From assembly GCA_902766655.1 (NCBI GenBank), contig CACXEL010000300.1, positions 1-6,933 on the forward strand: a stretch of 6,933 bases of DNA, in the 5' to 3' direction. The stretch comes from an uncultured Lachnospiraceae bacterium (GTDB lineage: Bacteria; Bacillota; Clostridia; Lachnospirales; Lachnospiraceae). A program made the translations under genes and the position numbers. The notes below the pieces were generated by a model. The model saw nothing but the letters and a program-made list of their open reading frames with translations. It made no database searches and was not told the DNA's origin. Shown here piece by piece: positions 1 through 6,739 of this stretch; positions within the stretch are counted from its first letter, which is position 1, and every line of letters begins with the position of its first letter.

Positions 1-917
1 ATCATGGGCTCGATGGAAGAGAGGTCCACATAGACGCAGCCGTCGTAATAGGTCACGTCGGCAGGATCCAGACGGCGGTAGTCATTTCCGCGGCCGTGCA
101 TGGTGAGGTAGGCCTTGGTGTCCTCATCGGTCCGCCAGACAGAGCTGAGGCACGTGGTCTCGGTGGTCATGACGTCCACGCCGTTCCTGAAATCCGTGTC
201 CATGGAGGAGACGCCGGGGCCGACGAACTCCATGACTTTATTCTTCACATAGCCGCTCTTGAAGGTGGCGGCGACCAGGGCCAGCGCGATGTCGTGAGGG
301 CCGACACCGGGTCTGGGAGCGCCGTCCAGGTAAATGGCGACCACGCCCGGATATTTCACATCGTAGGTATCCTTCAGCAGCTGCTTGGAGAGCTCGCCGC
401 CGCCCTCGCCGATGGCCATGGTGCCCAGGGCGCCGTAGCGGGTGTGGGAATCGGAGCCGAGGATCATCTTGCCGCAGCCGGCGAACATTTCGCGCATGTA
501 CTGGTGGATGACAGCGATGTGGGGCGGGACATAGATGCCGCCATACTTCTTGGCAGCCGTAAGGCCGAACATATGATCATCGTCGTTGATGGTGCCGCCG
601 ACCGCGCAAAGGGAGTTGTGGCAGTTGGTCAGGACATAGGGCAGGGGGAACTTGTCCATACCGGAGGCCCTGGAAGTCTGTATAATGCCGACGAAGGTGA
701 TATCGTGGGAAGCCATGGCGTCAAAGCGGATCCGCAGGGCGTCCATGCTTTCCGATAAATTGTGGTCCTTCAGAATCGAGTAGGCGATGGTTCCTTTTTT
801 GGCGGCAGCCTTGTCGGCAGCCTGACCGGTCAGCTGTGCGACCTTGCCGGCCTCGCTCTCCGGTACGATCTCCTTCCCATTCACAAGATAAATGCCTTCA
901 TCATAAAGTTTGATCAC
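1..917 (-). CDS. Aconitase-superfamily hydratase (YbhJ-like), N-terminal 305 codons, cut by window edge
   Basis: Cytoplasmic enzyme related to aconitase and isopropylmalate dehydratase. It resembles the E. coli YbhJ group, usually annotated just 'hydratase', whose substrate I do not know. The GTG start at 917-915 is chosen because TGGAGGT (930-924) lies a normal distance upstream; the protein begins [14 protein letters not shown]. Visible motifs are [11 protein letters not shown] (about residues 98-108), [12 protein letters not shown] (154-165, equivalent to GTDSHTPNGGG of aconitase), IGEGGGEL (169-176), and [14 protein letters not shown] (254-267), which matches the position of NMCPEFG..FPIDE in aconitases. 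Family members are about 750 residues, so the [4Fe-4S] cysteine loop (CTN-type) and the C-terminal swivel domain should lie beyond base 1. Fe-S dependence is therefore expected from the family but not visible. No frameshift is seen. Family assignment is firm; the reaction is open. Confidence 0.9.
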   Translation of the reverse strand, partial: MIKLYDEGIYLVNGKEIVPESEAGKVAQLTGQAADKAAAKKGTIAYSILKDHNLSESMDALRIRFDAMASHDITFVGIIQTSRASGMDKFPLPYVLTNCHNSLCAVGGTINDDDHMFGLTAAKKYGGIYVPPHIAVIHQYMREMFAGCGKMILGSDSHTRYGALGTMAIGEGGGELSKQLLKDTYDVKYPGVVAIYLDGAPRPGVGPHDIALALVAATFKSGYVKNKVMEFVGPGVSSMDTDFRNGVDVMTTETTCLSSVWRTDEDTKAYLTMHGRGNDYRRLDPADVTYYDGCVYVDLSSIEPM

Positions 918-923
918 TGTATT

Positions 924-951
924 ACCTCCACTGTTCCTTACTTCTATTATA
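924..951 (-). promoter_or_regulatory. Probable promoter -10 and ribosome binding site of the hydratase gene
   Basis: Read on the minus strand, a perfect TATAAT lies at 951-946 and TGGAGGT at 930-924, followed by the GTG start at 917. Initiation about seven bases after the -10 would give a leader of roughly 22 bases. No good -35 hexamer is seen 16-18 bases upstream. An imperfect inverted repeat (CCTTA/TAAGG) overlaps the -10 and could be an operator, but this is weak. Confidence 0.5.
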
Positions 952-1107
952 AGGAGGACCTTTTCTGGATTCCTCCCTTCCGACAGCGCAGGCCCTGCGG
1001 AACCTGAACCGAAATACTCTGCCTGACGCCTTCGCGCCAATGGCTGCATGGTCCGATTCACCGCCTGTCCGGCGCTTTCGCATTGTTGTACGGCCTGATT
1101 CAAAGCC

Positions 1108-1132
1108 TGCCGGCGCATTTTTGCCGGCGCAT
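1108..1132. repeat. Direct repeat TGCCGGCGCAT x2 with internal GCCGGC palindromes
   Basis: TGCCGGCGCAT occurs at 1108-1118 and again at 1122-1132, separated by three T's. Because GCCGGC is self-complementary, the copies can also form a 6-bp stem (1109-1114 with 1123-1128) with an 8-base loop. No T-run follows on either strand, so it is not a standard terminator. Function unknown; it could be a paired regulator-binding site or chance in GC-rich DNA. Confidence 0.5.
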
Positions 1133-1218
1133 GCCCTGAAAAACAGCCTGACCGCCCGCAATTTCTACATACTATACCACATGTCCCCATGCCTTACAAG
1201 AAAACCCTTCAAACTACA

Positions 1219-1246
1219 TTGCAAAAATCCTGAAGAATGGTATTAT
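1219..1246 (+). promoter_or_regulatory. Sigma-70/SigA-type promoter for the CapA-family gene
   Basis: TTGCAA (1219-1224) and TATTAT (1241-1246) are separated by 16 bases, and TGG directly before the -10 makes it an extended -10. Transcription would start near 1253, leaving a leader of about 95 bases before the ATG at 1349. It is the best match to a housekeeping promoter in this intergenic region and points the right way. Confidence 0.65.
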
Positions 1247-1260
1247 GTTAAAAGGCCAGA

Positions 1261-1328
1261 CTCTGCCGAAAAGGCAGGGTGATACAGGCTTTTTCTGTCA
1301 GATATGGCGCAGCCCCCGGTCTGTCGCC
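1261..1328 (+). promoter_or_regulatory. Structured 5' leader of the CapA-family mRNA (consecutive hairpins)
   Basis: Two clear stem-loops lie between the predicted transcription start and the ribosome binding site. CTGCC (1263-1267) pairs with GGCAG (1273-1277) around GAAAA, extendable by a wobble and a C-G pair. GGCG-CAG (1306-1312) pairs with CTG-CGCC (1321-1328) around CCCCCGGT with one bulged T. A weaker ACAG/CTGT stem lies between them. The second hairpin ends only a few bases before GAGGAAGG. I recognise no known riboswitch consensus here, so regulation is inferred. Confidence 0.35.
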
Positions 1329-1348
1329 GAAAGAGGAAGGATCAACGA

Positions 1349-2686
1349 ATGTCAGACAAGTCAAATAAGAAAAAGAAAAATCTCAGATACCAGCCGCCCT
1401 CCCCAAGGAGCCTGGGCATTCTGCTGGCAGTCACCCTGGCAGGAATCGTTCTGCCGGTGGCAGCGGGACTCGGAAGAAGCGGTTCCCAGACAGTCGAACA
1501 GCCGCCCGCAGAGCCGGAAACAGCTGAGGTCGTCGAAATGACACCGACACCGACCGTGACGCCCACGCCCTACCCCGACGGCTCCATCCAGAGCGACGCA
1601 ATCTTCAGCGGCCGGGGCATGACAATGGATCCCAACAGCATCACCCTCCTCGCGACCGGTGACAATATCTGCCACACGCAGCTCTACGAGAAGGCCTGGC
1701 TTGGCGACGGGTATGATTTCAAACCCTATTACGCCGGGATCAAGGACTTCATTTCCTCGGTCGACATCGCTACGGTCAACCAGGAGTCTCCCATGGCCAC
1801 CGCCATCGCGAGCCCCAGCGGCTTCCCCCGCTTCAACACGCCGTCCGCCATGGGCGCAGCCCTCATCGATGCCGGCTTTGACCTCATCAACCTGGGCAAC
1901 AACCACATTTATGACCAGGGATCCGAGGGCGCCATGCTGACCAAGCAGTATTTCGATGAGCACGATACGCCTTCCGTCGGACTCTACACCAACTGGGACG
2001 ACATTTTCAAGATCCGCGTCATCGAGAAGAACGGCATCAAGGTCGCCTTCGTGAGCTTCGTGGAAATGACCAACCACGACCCGGACGCCAGCAAGGGAGA
2101 CATCGTCTTCCTTCAGGATGACCAGACCATCACCTCCCAGCTGGAGGCCGCCAAAGAAGTTTCCGACATCATCGTGGCCCACGTCCACTGGGGCGAGGAG
2201 AACACCCGCGAACTGACCGACAGTCAGCTCGAGCGTTCCCAGTGGCTGGTGGACAAGGGTGTGGACATCATCATCGGCAACCACTCCCACATCCTCCAGA
2301 AAATGACGGTCCTGACCCGGACCTCCGACGGTCAGAAATGTCCGGTGGCCTACTCCCTCGGCAACTTCTTCAGCAACCAGGATCATCCGGACCAGCTGAT
2401 CAGCGCCCTCTGGGTCCTCACCATCACCAAGGATCCGGAGAGCGGCGAAGTCTATCCGGACAGGATGGGCGTCGTGCCTCTGGTGACCCACTACTCGGAC
2501 TCCGACCGCAGTGACTTCGCCCTCATCCCGGTCTGCGAGTATACAAAAGAGATGGCGGATTCCCATTACGCCAACTTCTCCCCTCTCAAAAAGGAGGGCG
2601 AGGTGATGTCCCTGGATTATATCGAGCAGGTCTTTAACGATACGGTTCCCAAGCGGTACATCAACCAGCTGGCGGTCATCGACTGA
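1349..2686 (+). CDS. CapA-family (PGA_cap, metallophosphatase-fold) membrane-anchored protein
   Basis: Likely acts outside the membrane. The family is named for CapA/PgsA of poly-gamma-glutamate capsule synthesis and has a calcineurin-like metallophosphatase fold; the substrate here is unknown. The protein has 445 residues. The ATG at 1349 is preferred over an in-frame ATG at 1304 because GAGGAAGG (1333-1340) precedes it by 8 bases. Residues 1-19 are basic (KSNKKKK), about 20-42 form one hydrophobic helix, 49-77 are a Pro/Thr/Glu linker (TPTPTVTPTP), and the catalytic domain starts near 97. Metal-site-type motifs are GDN (104-106), NQE (144-146), NLGNNH (181-186), HVHWGEE (278-284), GNHSH (310-314) and YSLGNFF (335-341). 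Length and motif order are normal for the family. No pgsB/pgsC-type capsule genes are nearby, so a capsule role is only inference. Confidence 0.9.
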   Translation: MSDKSNKKKKNLRYQPPSPRSLGILLAVTLAGIVLPVAAGLGRSGSQTVEQPPAEPETAEVVEMTPTPTVTPTPYPDGSIQSDAIFSGRGMTMDPNSITLLATGDNICHTQLYEKAWLGDGYDFKPYYAGIKDFISSVDIATVNQESPMATAIASPSGFPRFNTPSAMGAALIDAGFDLINLGNNHIYDQGSEGAMLTKQYFDEHDTPSVGLYTNWDDIFKIRVIEKNGIKVAFVSFVEMTNHDPDASKGDIVFLQDDQTITSQLEAAKEVSDIIVAHVHWGEENTRELTDSQLERSQWLVDKGVDIIIGNHSHILQKMTVLTRTSDGQKCPVAYSLGNFFSNQDHPDQLISALWVLTITKDPESGEVYPDRMGVVPLVTHYSDSDRSDFALIPVCEYTKEMADSHYANFSPLKKEGEVMSLDYIEQVFNDTVPKRYINQLAVID

Positions 2687-2740
2687 TTGGCAGGGACGAC
2701 ACCGCAGAAGCATTGCCGGTCTTGTATCCTCCGAACATAT

Positions 2741-2783
2741 AAAAGCTCCATGCCGCGGATCTTCAGCGGCATGGAGCTTTTTT
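2741..2783. terminator. Bidirectional Rho-independent terminator between convergent genes
   Basis: AAAAGCTCCATGCCGC (2741-2756) pairs perfectly with GCGGCATGGAGCTTTT (2766-2781) around a 9-base loop. On the plus strand the stem runs into TTTTTT (2778-2783), ending the CapA-family transcript about 55 bases after its stop. On the minus strand the same stem is followed by TTTTATAT, so it can also end the surface-protein transcript, whose stop is about 55 bases away on the other side. Confidence 0.93.
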
Positions 2784-2836
2784 AATTGAGATGGTCTGTA
2801 TTTATCTTCCCTGTTTGTATGCTGCAGGCGGGAAGG

Positions 2837-5800
2837 TCATTGCCAGTAATCATCGTCAAAGTCATCCTCTTCCCGGTCCTTTCTCCTCTGGGACAGGGCT
2901 GTCATCAGCATCCGGAAAATGACCAGGAGCACGACCACGAGCACGGCAAAGGCCAGCCCGTAGGGAAGCCCCTTCCTGACAGCCTCTGACACGGAATAGC
3001 GCTCACTGGTCCGGACTATATTGAGACAGTTCTCGCCGGGTATCGTGGCCGTATTCAAAGTGCCGTAGTAGAATCCGTCGGCAGCCTTCTGCGTCGAGAC
3101 CGCCTTGCCGTCCACGATCATGGAGACGGTACTCTGGTAGTTTTCGACAGTGCCTTCCATGACGCCGAATTTGGTTCCCAGAGGCAGGATGCCGTTCTGC
3201 TCGCGCCCGTCCTTCAGGGACACGAAGCTGAGGTACTGACCGCCTTTCAAGGCAAATGCGCCGGTAGCCGTGTTGCCGTTTCCGGCGTCGAAGACCACGG
3301 CCAGAGGACGGCCCTCATCGGAGAGCGCCACAGTCCCGTCCGCGTTGAAAATGAAGGCAGTGTAGGACCTGCTCCCCGTCTTCTTGTCCGGCAGCTCCAG
3401 CCTGACTGTACAGCCAAAGAGTCGTTCGGGATCGGCGCCGCCGCCCCGCAGGGTGTTCTTGACCTGAAGGGATGTGGTGGGCTCGTAGAGGTTGTGGAAA
3501 ACGATGCCGGTCACGTCCCTCTTCTCCCCTTCCCCATCCGCTTCCATGATGGAGTCAGAGATGGATGCCTCCTCCGTGAAGTAGGCTGCCAGGGCATCGT
3601 CGTCCCCGTTGCTCTCCGTGTAGTCTCCGTTCATCCAGTACTCCACGTACCGGATGTAAAGCCCCTTGACCCCGTTGGCAACGTAAAACTTCAGTATATA
3701 CTCCTCCCCGGAGTAAGCGATGTTCCCGAAAGGTGCCGTGCTGTCCTCGGTGAGAGCATAGGTGAAAATACCAGCATGCGGGAACATGGATGCGTCAATG
3801 CTCAGCGGGGCCGAAGCGAATATCCGCCTGGTGCCACCCTGGCCTTTGCCCAGATCTTCGGCCTCGGCCATCCGGATATTGACCGGTTCCAGGACCGGCA
3901 TGAGGGCAGCCGAGCCGTCACCCACGCTGACCGGTGTGAGCTCGAAGGTGAAGTCGGTGGCGAGGGATTCATTTTTCGACTTGGTCTCGAGGACCTTGAC
4001 GACGCTGATGGCCGGCGCCGCCTCCTCGCTCCCCATCAGGATTCCGTTGGTCACGGAGGGAGCCAGGGTGACGTGTTCGTCCGTGTAGGTCACGGCGGTA
4101 GTGCTGCCCATGAGGACGCCGTCGTAGAAGAGCCGGCCCTCACGGCGGACAGAGCCTCCCTCTGCCAGATTCCCGTCGATGACGCAGGAAGCGTGGGCAG
4201 TGTAGTTGTAGACCGGGACCTGCCCGATCGAGTAGGCTGCGCTGACCGGAACGTGAGGGATGCGGATATCCTCATTGTTGCGCAGGGAAATGCAGACCGG
4301 CTCGCCAGCCTTGATAAAGACAGTCTCCTGGGACCCATCCGCCCTGTCCACAGTGGCGATCCATTGCCCCAGGGGCGTGTCCGCGTCGCCGATCACGAGC
4401 GTATAGCTGAAGGCCCGGGTCATGTTGGCGAACTCACCGGATACCTTCTGGGCAATGGCCAGCAGGCCTTCATTTCCGCATTCGAGGACAAGGAGGTTGC
4501 CGGAATACACGGCACCGCCGCCCGTTCTCACGTCAGGACGGATCTCGTAAGTCTCTCCGGCCTGGCCGAGCTGGACGATCAGGGAGATATCCAGGTAGGT
4601 CTCTCCCGGGCCCAGGGCAGCCGGATTCCAGATTCCGGCAGAGCTGTCCTCCTCGTAGGAGAAGGTGCCGTTGACTTCATTTCCAAGGCCTGTGGCGCCG
4701 GTGTAGGCCATGCCGGCGGGCAGGAGGTCCGTCACGCTGACGCCGCCCCGCAGCGTCAGCTGATCGGCCGTCGGGCCCTGCCCCACCATATCCGAGGTGG
4801 GATTCGTGAGGATTAGGCGGAAACGCACCGTGTAGCCCGGCCAGACGAGAATGCTGTCCTCGCCGTTATAAGCGGCTGGCTCCTGGGCATCGTTGATGTA
4901 TACCTCCTGGCGGATGGACACGATGGGCACGATGCCGAAATCCACATAGTCGCACCAGCAGCCGGAGGCCGCCTGCATCGTCGAGGGTCTGAAATCGATT
5001 CCCGGCACCGCCAGCGTGGAGCCGGAGGGATCACTGATCAGATTGACGGCGTTGTTGTTGGGATTTCTCTGGCCCATGCCCCGGGAGGAGGAGACCGTAG
5101 GGGTGCCGGTATCCACGCTGATGCCGGCTTCGAAGCCCGGGCGCAGCATGACGATGCGGTAAACGCCCACGGGCACCTCATAGAAGGTATACTCTCCGTT
5201 GGAATCTGTCACCGCCGTGACATCGCTTCCGGCAGGCTGGTAGTTATTGTATCCACCGTCGCTGCCCATGACCTGAAGAATCATGGTCTGGCCAGGCAGA
5301 CGATACTCGTTGTCCTGGATGATGCCGTCGTTGTTGGCATCGATCCAGACGGTGCCCTGGATCTGGGGGCTGTCCACCTGAAAGCTGCAGGTGTTGGAGG
5401 AGATGCTGGAGCCCAGGAAATCCAGTATGCCCGCGCTGGCATTTCTGAATTCGACCCTAGACTGGTTCCTGACCGTAGTGCCTCCGGAAGCCCGCAGGAC
5501 CGCCCGGATACGGATGGTGACCGAGCTGTGGCTCGGAAGAACACCCCCGCTTTCATCGGCACCTCTCCCGAAACCGACCGTAACATAGCCGTCGGAGACA
5601 CTGGTGCTGGAAGAGACGTCATCTCCGTCGGAGTCTGTCACGCTGAGAGAATAGTAGGACAGGTAATCCAGATCGCCGGTAAATACGCACGAGGAGGCAT
5701 CTCCGTTGCCATGGTTGCTGATCTGCACAACGATGGTCAGGGTGTCTCCCAGCCTGGCAAAGGCGCCGTCGATCTCGTTGCCGGCGGAGTCCAGGATTCG

Positions 5801-6019
5801 CTCGGTTATGACGATATCAGGTGAGGTCAGGATCTGGGTAGTTGACGTATCAGCAGGATCCTCATCCGCATTTCCGGCACCTGTCTCCAGACCGACATCC
5901 TCCGCCGCGTGGACAGCCGCTGTCCCGGAAAATGCAGCCATCCAGACGACCGCCACGAAAACAGACAATATATACCTGATAAAAGCCGGCAGCTGACCGA
6001 CTGAAAGGGTCCTTTTCAT
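2837..6019 (-). CDS. Large secreted multidomain surface protein (SdrD-B and Cna-B/FctA-like modules) with C-terminal membrane anchor
   Basis: 1060 residues, probably a surface or adhesin-like protein; the ligand is unknown. The ATG at 6019 follows GGAGG (6035-6031) by 11 bases, slightly long. A signal peptide spans about 1-38 (cleavage near VHA|AE), then an acidic spacer. Order: DUF11/CARDB-like beta domain (about 66-217); SdrD-B-like domain (219-362) starting GTVWIDANNDG, with a DxNxDG-like calcium loop at 227-232 and DSNGEYTFYEVPVG; second DUF11-like domain (365-515, VTDLLPAGMAYTGA); then three Cna-B/pilin-like modules at about 519-660, 668-846 and 850-1003. A hydrophobic helix (about 1019-1035) and a tail of basic then acidic residues (EEDDFDDDYWQ) close the protein. 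LPYG at 1018 lacks the Thr-Gly of a sortase motif, so anchoring is by the helix. Nine cysteines are present. It is an isolated transcription unit with no sortase gene in view. Confidence 0.88.
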   Translation of the reverse strand: MKRTLSVGQLPAFIRYILSVFVAVVWMAAFSGTAAVHAAEDVGLETGAGNADEDPADTSTTQILTSPDIVITERILDSAGNEIDGAFARLGDTLTIVVQISNHGNGDASSCVFTGDLDYLSYYSLSVTDSDGDDVSSSTSVSDGYVTVGFGRGADESGGVLPSHSSVTIRIRAVLRASGGTTVRNQSRVEFRNASAGILDFLGSSISSNTCSFQVDSPQIQGTVWIDANNDGIIQDNEYRLPGQTMILQVMGSDGGYNNYQPAGSDVTAVTDSNGEYTFYEVPVGVYRIVMLRPGFEAGISVDTGTPTVSSSRGMGQRNPNNNAVNLISDPSGSTLAVPGIDFRPSTMQAASGCWCDYVDFGIVPIVSIRQEVYINDAQEPAAYNGEDSILVWPGYTVRFRLILTNPTSDMVGQGPTADQLTLRGGVSVTDLLPAGMAYTGATGLGNEVNGTFSYEEDSSAGIWNPAALGPGETYLDISLIVQLGQAGETYEIRPDVRTGGGAVYSGNLLVLECGNEGLLAIAQKVSGEFANMTRAFSYTLVIGDADTPLGQWIATVDRADGSQETVFIKAGEPVCISLRNNEDIRIPHVPVSAAYSIGQVPVYNYTAHASCVIDGNLAEGGSVRREGRLFYDGVLMGSTTAVTYTDEHVTLAPSVTNGILMGSEEAAPAISVVKVLETKSKNESLATDFTFELTPVSVGDGSAALMPVLEPVNIRMAEAEDLGKGQGGTRRIFASAPLSIDASMFPHAGIFTYALTEDSTAPFGNIAYSGEEYILKFYVANGVKGLYIRYVEYWMNGDYTESNGDDDALAAYFTEEASISDSIMEADGEGEKRDVTGIVFHNLYEPTTSLQVKNTLRGGGADPERLFGCTVRLELPDKKTGSRSYTAFIFNADGTVALSDEGRPLAVVFDAGNGNTATGAFALKGGQYLSFVSLKDGREQNGILPLGTKFGVMEGTVENYQSTVSMIVDGKAVSTQKAADGFYYGTLNTATIPGENCLNIVRTSERYSVSEAVRKGLPYGLAFAVLVVVLLVIFRMLMTALSQRRKDREEDDFDDDYWQ

Positions 6020-6040
6020 GTACTAGATTTCCTCCGTATG

Positions 6041-6069
6041 TCCCGGATACCTCAGTTATCTTCGCGGGA
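6041..6069 (-). promoter_or_regulatory. Leader hairpin beside the surface-protein ribosome binding site
   Basis: On the minus strand TCCCG (6069-6065) pairs with CGGGA (6045-6041), with an inner GATA/TATC stem, a bulged CGAA on one side and a 7-base loop. The hairpin ends about five bases before the GGAGG at 6035-6031. It could tune translation or mRNA stability; this is inferred from geometry only. Confidence 0.35.
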
Positions 6070-6089
6070 AAAGTGACTATAATCAGTTC

Positions 6090-6098
6090 ATTATATCA
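6090..6098 (-). promoter_or_regulatory. Extended -10 promoter of the surface-protein gene
   Basis: The minus strand reads TGATATAAT (6098-6090), a perfect -10 with the TGn extension. No convincing -35 is present at 16-18 bases, as is common for extended -10 promoters. Start near 6083 would give a leader of about 64 bases, containing the hairpin at 6069-6041. This makes the gene likely to be transcribed separately from the upstream HD-domain gene. Confidence 0.6.
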
Positions 6099-6121
6099 TA
6101 GAATACGGCAATAGGCCATAT

Positions 6122-6151
6122 CCGGTAAAAAGCAGCGTTCCTTTTTACCGG
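6122..6151. repeat. Perfect 11-bp inverted repeat, terminator-like on the plus strand
   Basis: CCGGTAAAAAG (6122-6132) and CTTTTTACCGG (6141-6151) form a perfect 11-bp stem around an 8-base loop. It is followed by TTTT (6152-6155) on the plus strand but not by a T-run on the minus strand, although both flanking genes are on the minus strand. It might end readthrough from the HD gene imperfectly, end an antisense transcript, or serve as an operator upstream of the surface-protein promoter. Confidence 0.6.
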
Positions 6152-6220
6152 TTTTATGATATCCCATGGGAAAGGGCGCAAGGATCCGGTGTGTGGAGCA
6201 GGCTATGCCGATGGTTTCAT

Positions 6221-6242
6221 TTCTCACGGCATGAGAATTTTT
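6221..6242 (+). terminator. Weak plus-strand terminator-like hairpin
   Basis: TTCTCA (6221-6226) pairs with TGAGAA (6232-6237) around CGGCA and is followed by TTTTT (6238-6242). The stem is only 6 bp and AT-rich. No plus-strand gene lies just upstream. It sits just past the stop codon of the minus-strand HD gene, where it lacks a T-run in that gene's direction. Could be chance. Confidence 0.25.
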
Positions 6243-6268
6243 ACTGTTCTCTTCTTTCCGCAGGGAAC

Positions 6269-6739
6269 TCAGCGCAGCCTGAGGCCCAATTCCTCGCTGA
6301 GACGTTCCATTCTGGACCGCTCCCAGGTCCCGGTCTTATATCCCGGGTCATAGAGAATACGCTGGAGCACGTCCGCATCCTTCAGCACCTCATCCAGCGG
6401 AAGGTGGCGCTCACTCTTGTCTGAATGATAATAGATGGCGCCGGTCACGGCTTCCGTCTCCGCCTTTGTAAAACAGCCCAGGTCCTCCAGGAGCTTTCGA
6501 GACATGGCTGCCCCGAGATGGGCATGCTCCCTGCCGGTCATGGCCTTGTAGCGGTAAATATCATGGAGAAGTCCGGCGATAATGGCCAGCTCGACGTCAA
6601 GCCCCCTGCGGGAGGCCAGGAGCGCGCAAAGCTGAGATACACCATATATATGAAGGGCGGCCCCGCGCTTCACGGCCGGCGACGGGATCTGCTCGATAAC
6701 GGTGTCAATTTCACGGCGGATAAGATCAATGCGGTCCAT
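6269..6739 (-). CDS. Small HD-domain protein (predicted metal-dependent phosphohydrolase)
   Basis: 156 residues, probably cytoplasmic: no signal peptide or membrane segment. HD-superfamily enzymes usually cleave phosphoester bonds of nucleotides using one or two metals; the substrate here is unknown. The ATG at 6739 is chosen because AAGGAG (6750-6745) precedes it by 5 bases. A longer in-frame start at 6835 has no ribosome binding site and adds an unconserved-looking 32 residues. Putative metal ligands, in order, are H30, H59-D60 in GLLHDIYRYK, H74 in HAHLGA, H105 in AIYYHS, and D123 in KDADVLQR. The spacing resembles compact HD proteins such as YqeK (Ap4A hydrolase), but this protein is shorter and I would not assign that activity. 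It lies 249 bases upstream of the surface-protein gene on the same strand, with a separate promoter between them. Confidence 0.85.
   Translation of the reverse strand: MDRIDLIRREIDTVIEQIPSPAVKRGAALHIYGVSQLCALLASRRGLDVELAIIAGLLHDIYRYKAMTGREHAHLGAAMSRKLLEDLGCFTKAETEAVTGAIYYHSDKSERHLPLDEVLKDADVLQRILYDPGYKTGTWERSRMERLSEELGLRLR

Larger units (their letters stand above)
918..1348. other. Divergent intergenic region between hydratase and CapA genes
   Basis: This stretch of about 430 bases separates two divergently transcribed genes. It holds a minus-strand promoter near 946-951, a plus-strand promoter at 1219-1246, a 14-base-period direct repeat at 1108-1132, and a hairpin-rich leader at 1261-1328. 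Small open frames cross it on both strands, but none has a ribosome binding site or recognisable protein sequence. The part from about 960 to 1105 shows nothing else I can interpret beyond a small inverted repeat (CGCAG/CTGCG, 987-999). Confidence 0.7.

Noticed and set aside
96..758. 220-codon open frame on the plus strand antisense to the hydratase
   Set aside because: The minus-strand frame shows aconitase motifs throughout this stretch; the plus-strand product is a Gly/Ala/Val/Asp-rich shadow.
1304..1348. Longer N-terminus for the CapA-family protein from ATG 1304
   Set aside because: No ribosome binding site precedes 1304, and the extra 15 residues would overlap the leader hairpin and the GAGGAAGG that serves ATG 1349.
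1361..2713. 450-codon open frame on the minus strand antisense to the CapA-family gene
   Set aside because: It lies almost wholly opposite a gene with clear family motifs, its protein is low-complexity and rich in Gly, Val, Asp and His with no recognisable domain, and it arises from GC-rich third positions in the real gene.
2966..2974. LPYG as a sortase signal in the surface protein
   Set aside because: It lacks the Thr and Gly of LPXTG and abuts the hydrophobic helix directly, so it is not a credible sortase site.
3494..4816. 440-codon open frame on the plus strand antisense to the surface-protein gene
   Set aside because: Opposite a well-supported coding region; composition is typical of a reverse-strand shadow, and it lacks a ribosome binding site or known domain.
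6162..6171. 10-bp perfect palindrome TCCCATGGGA
   Set aside because: Too short and isolated to interpret; palindromes of this size occur by chance.
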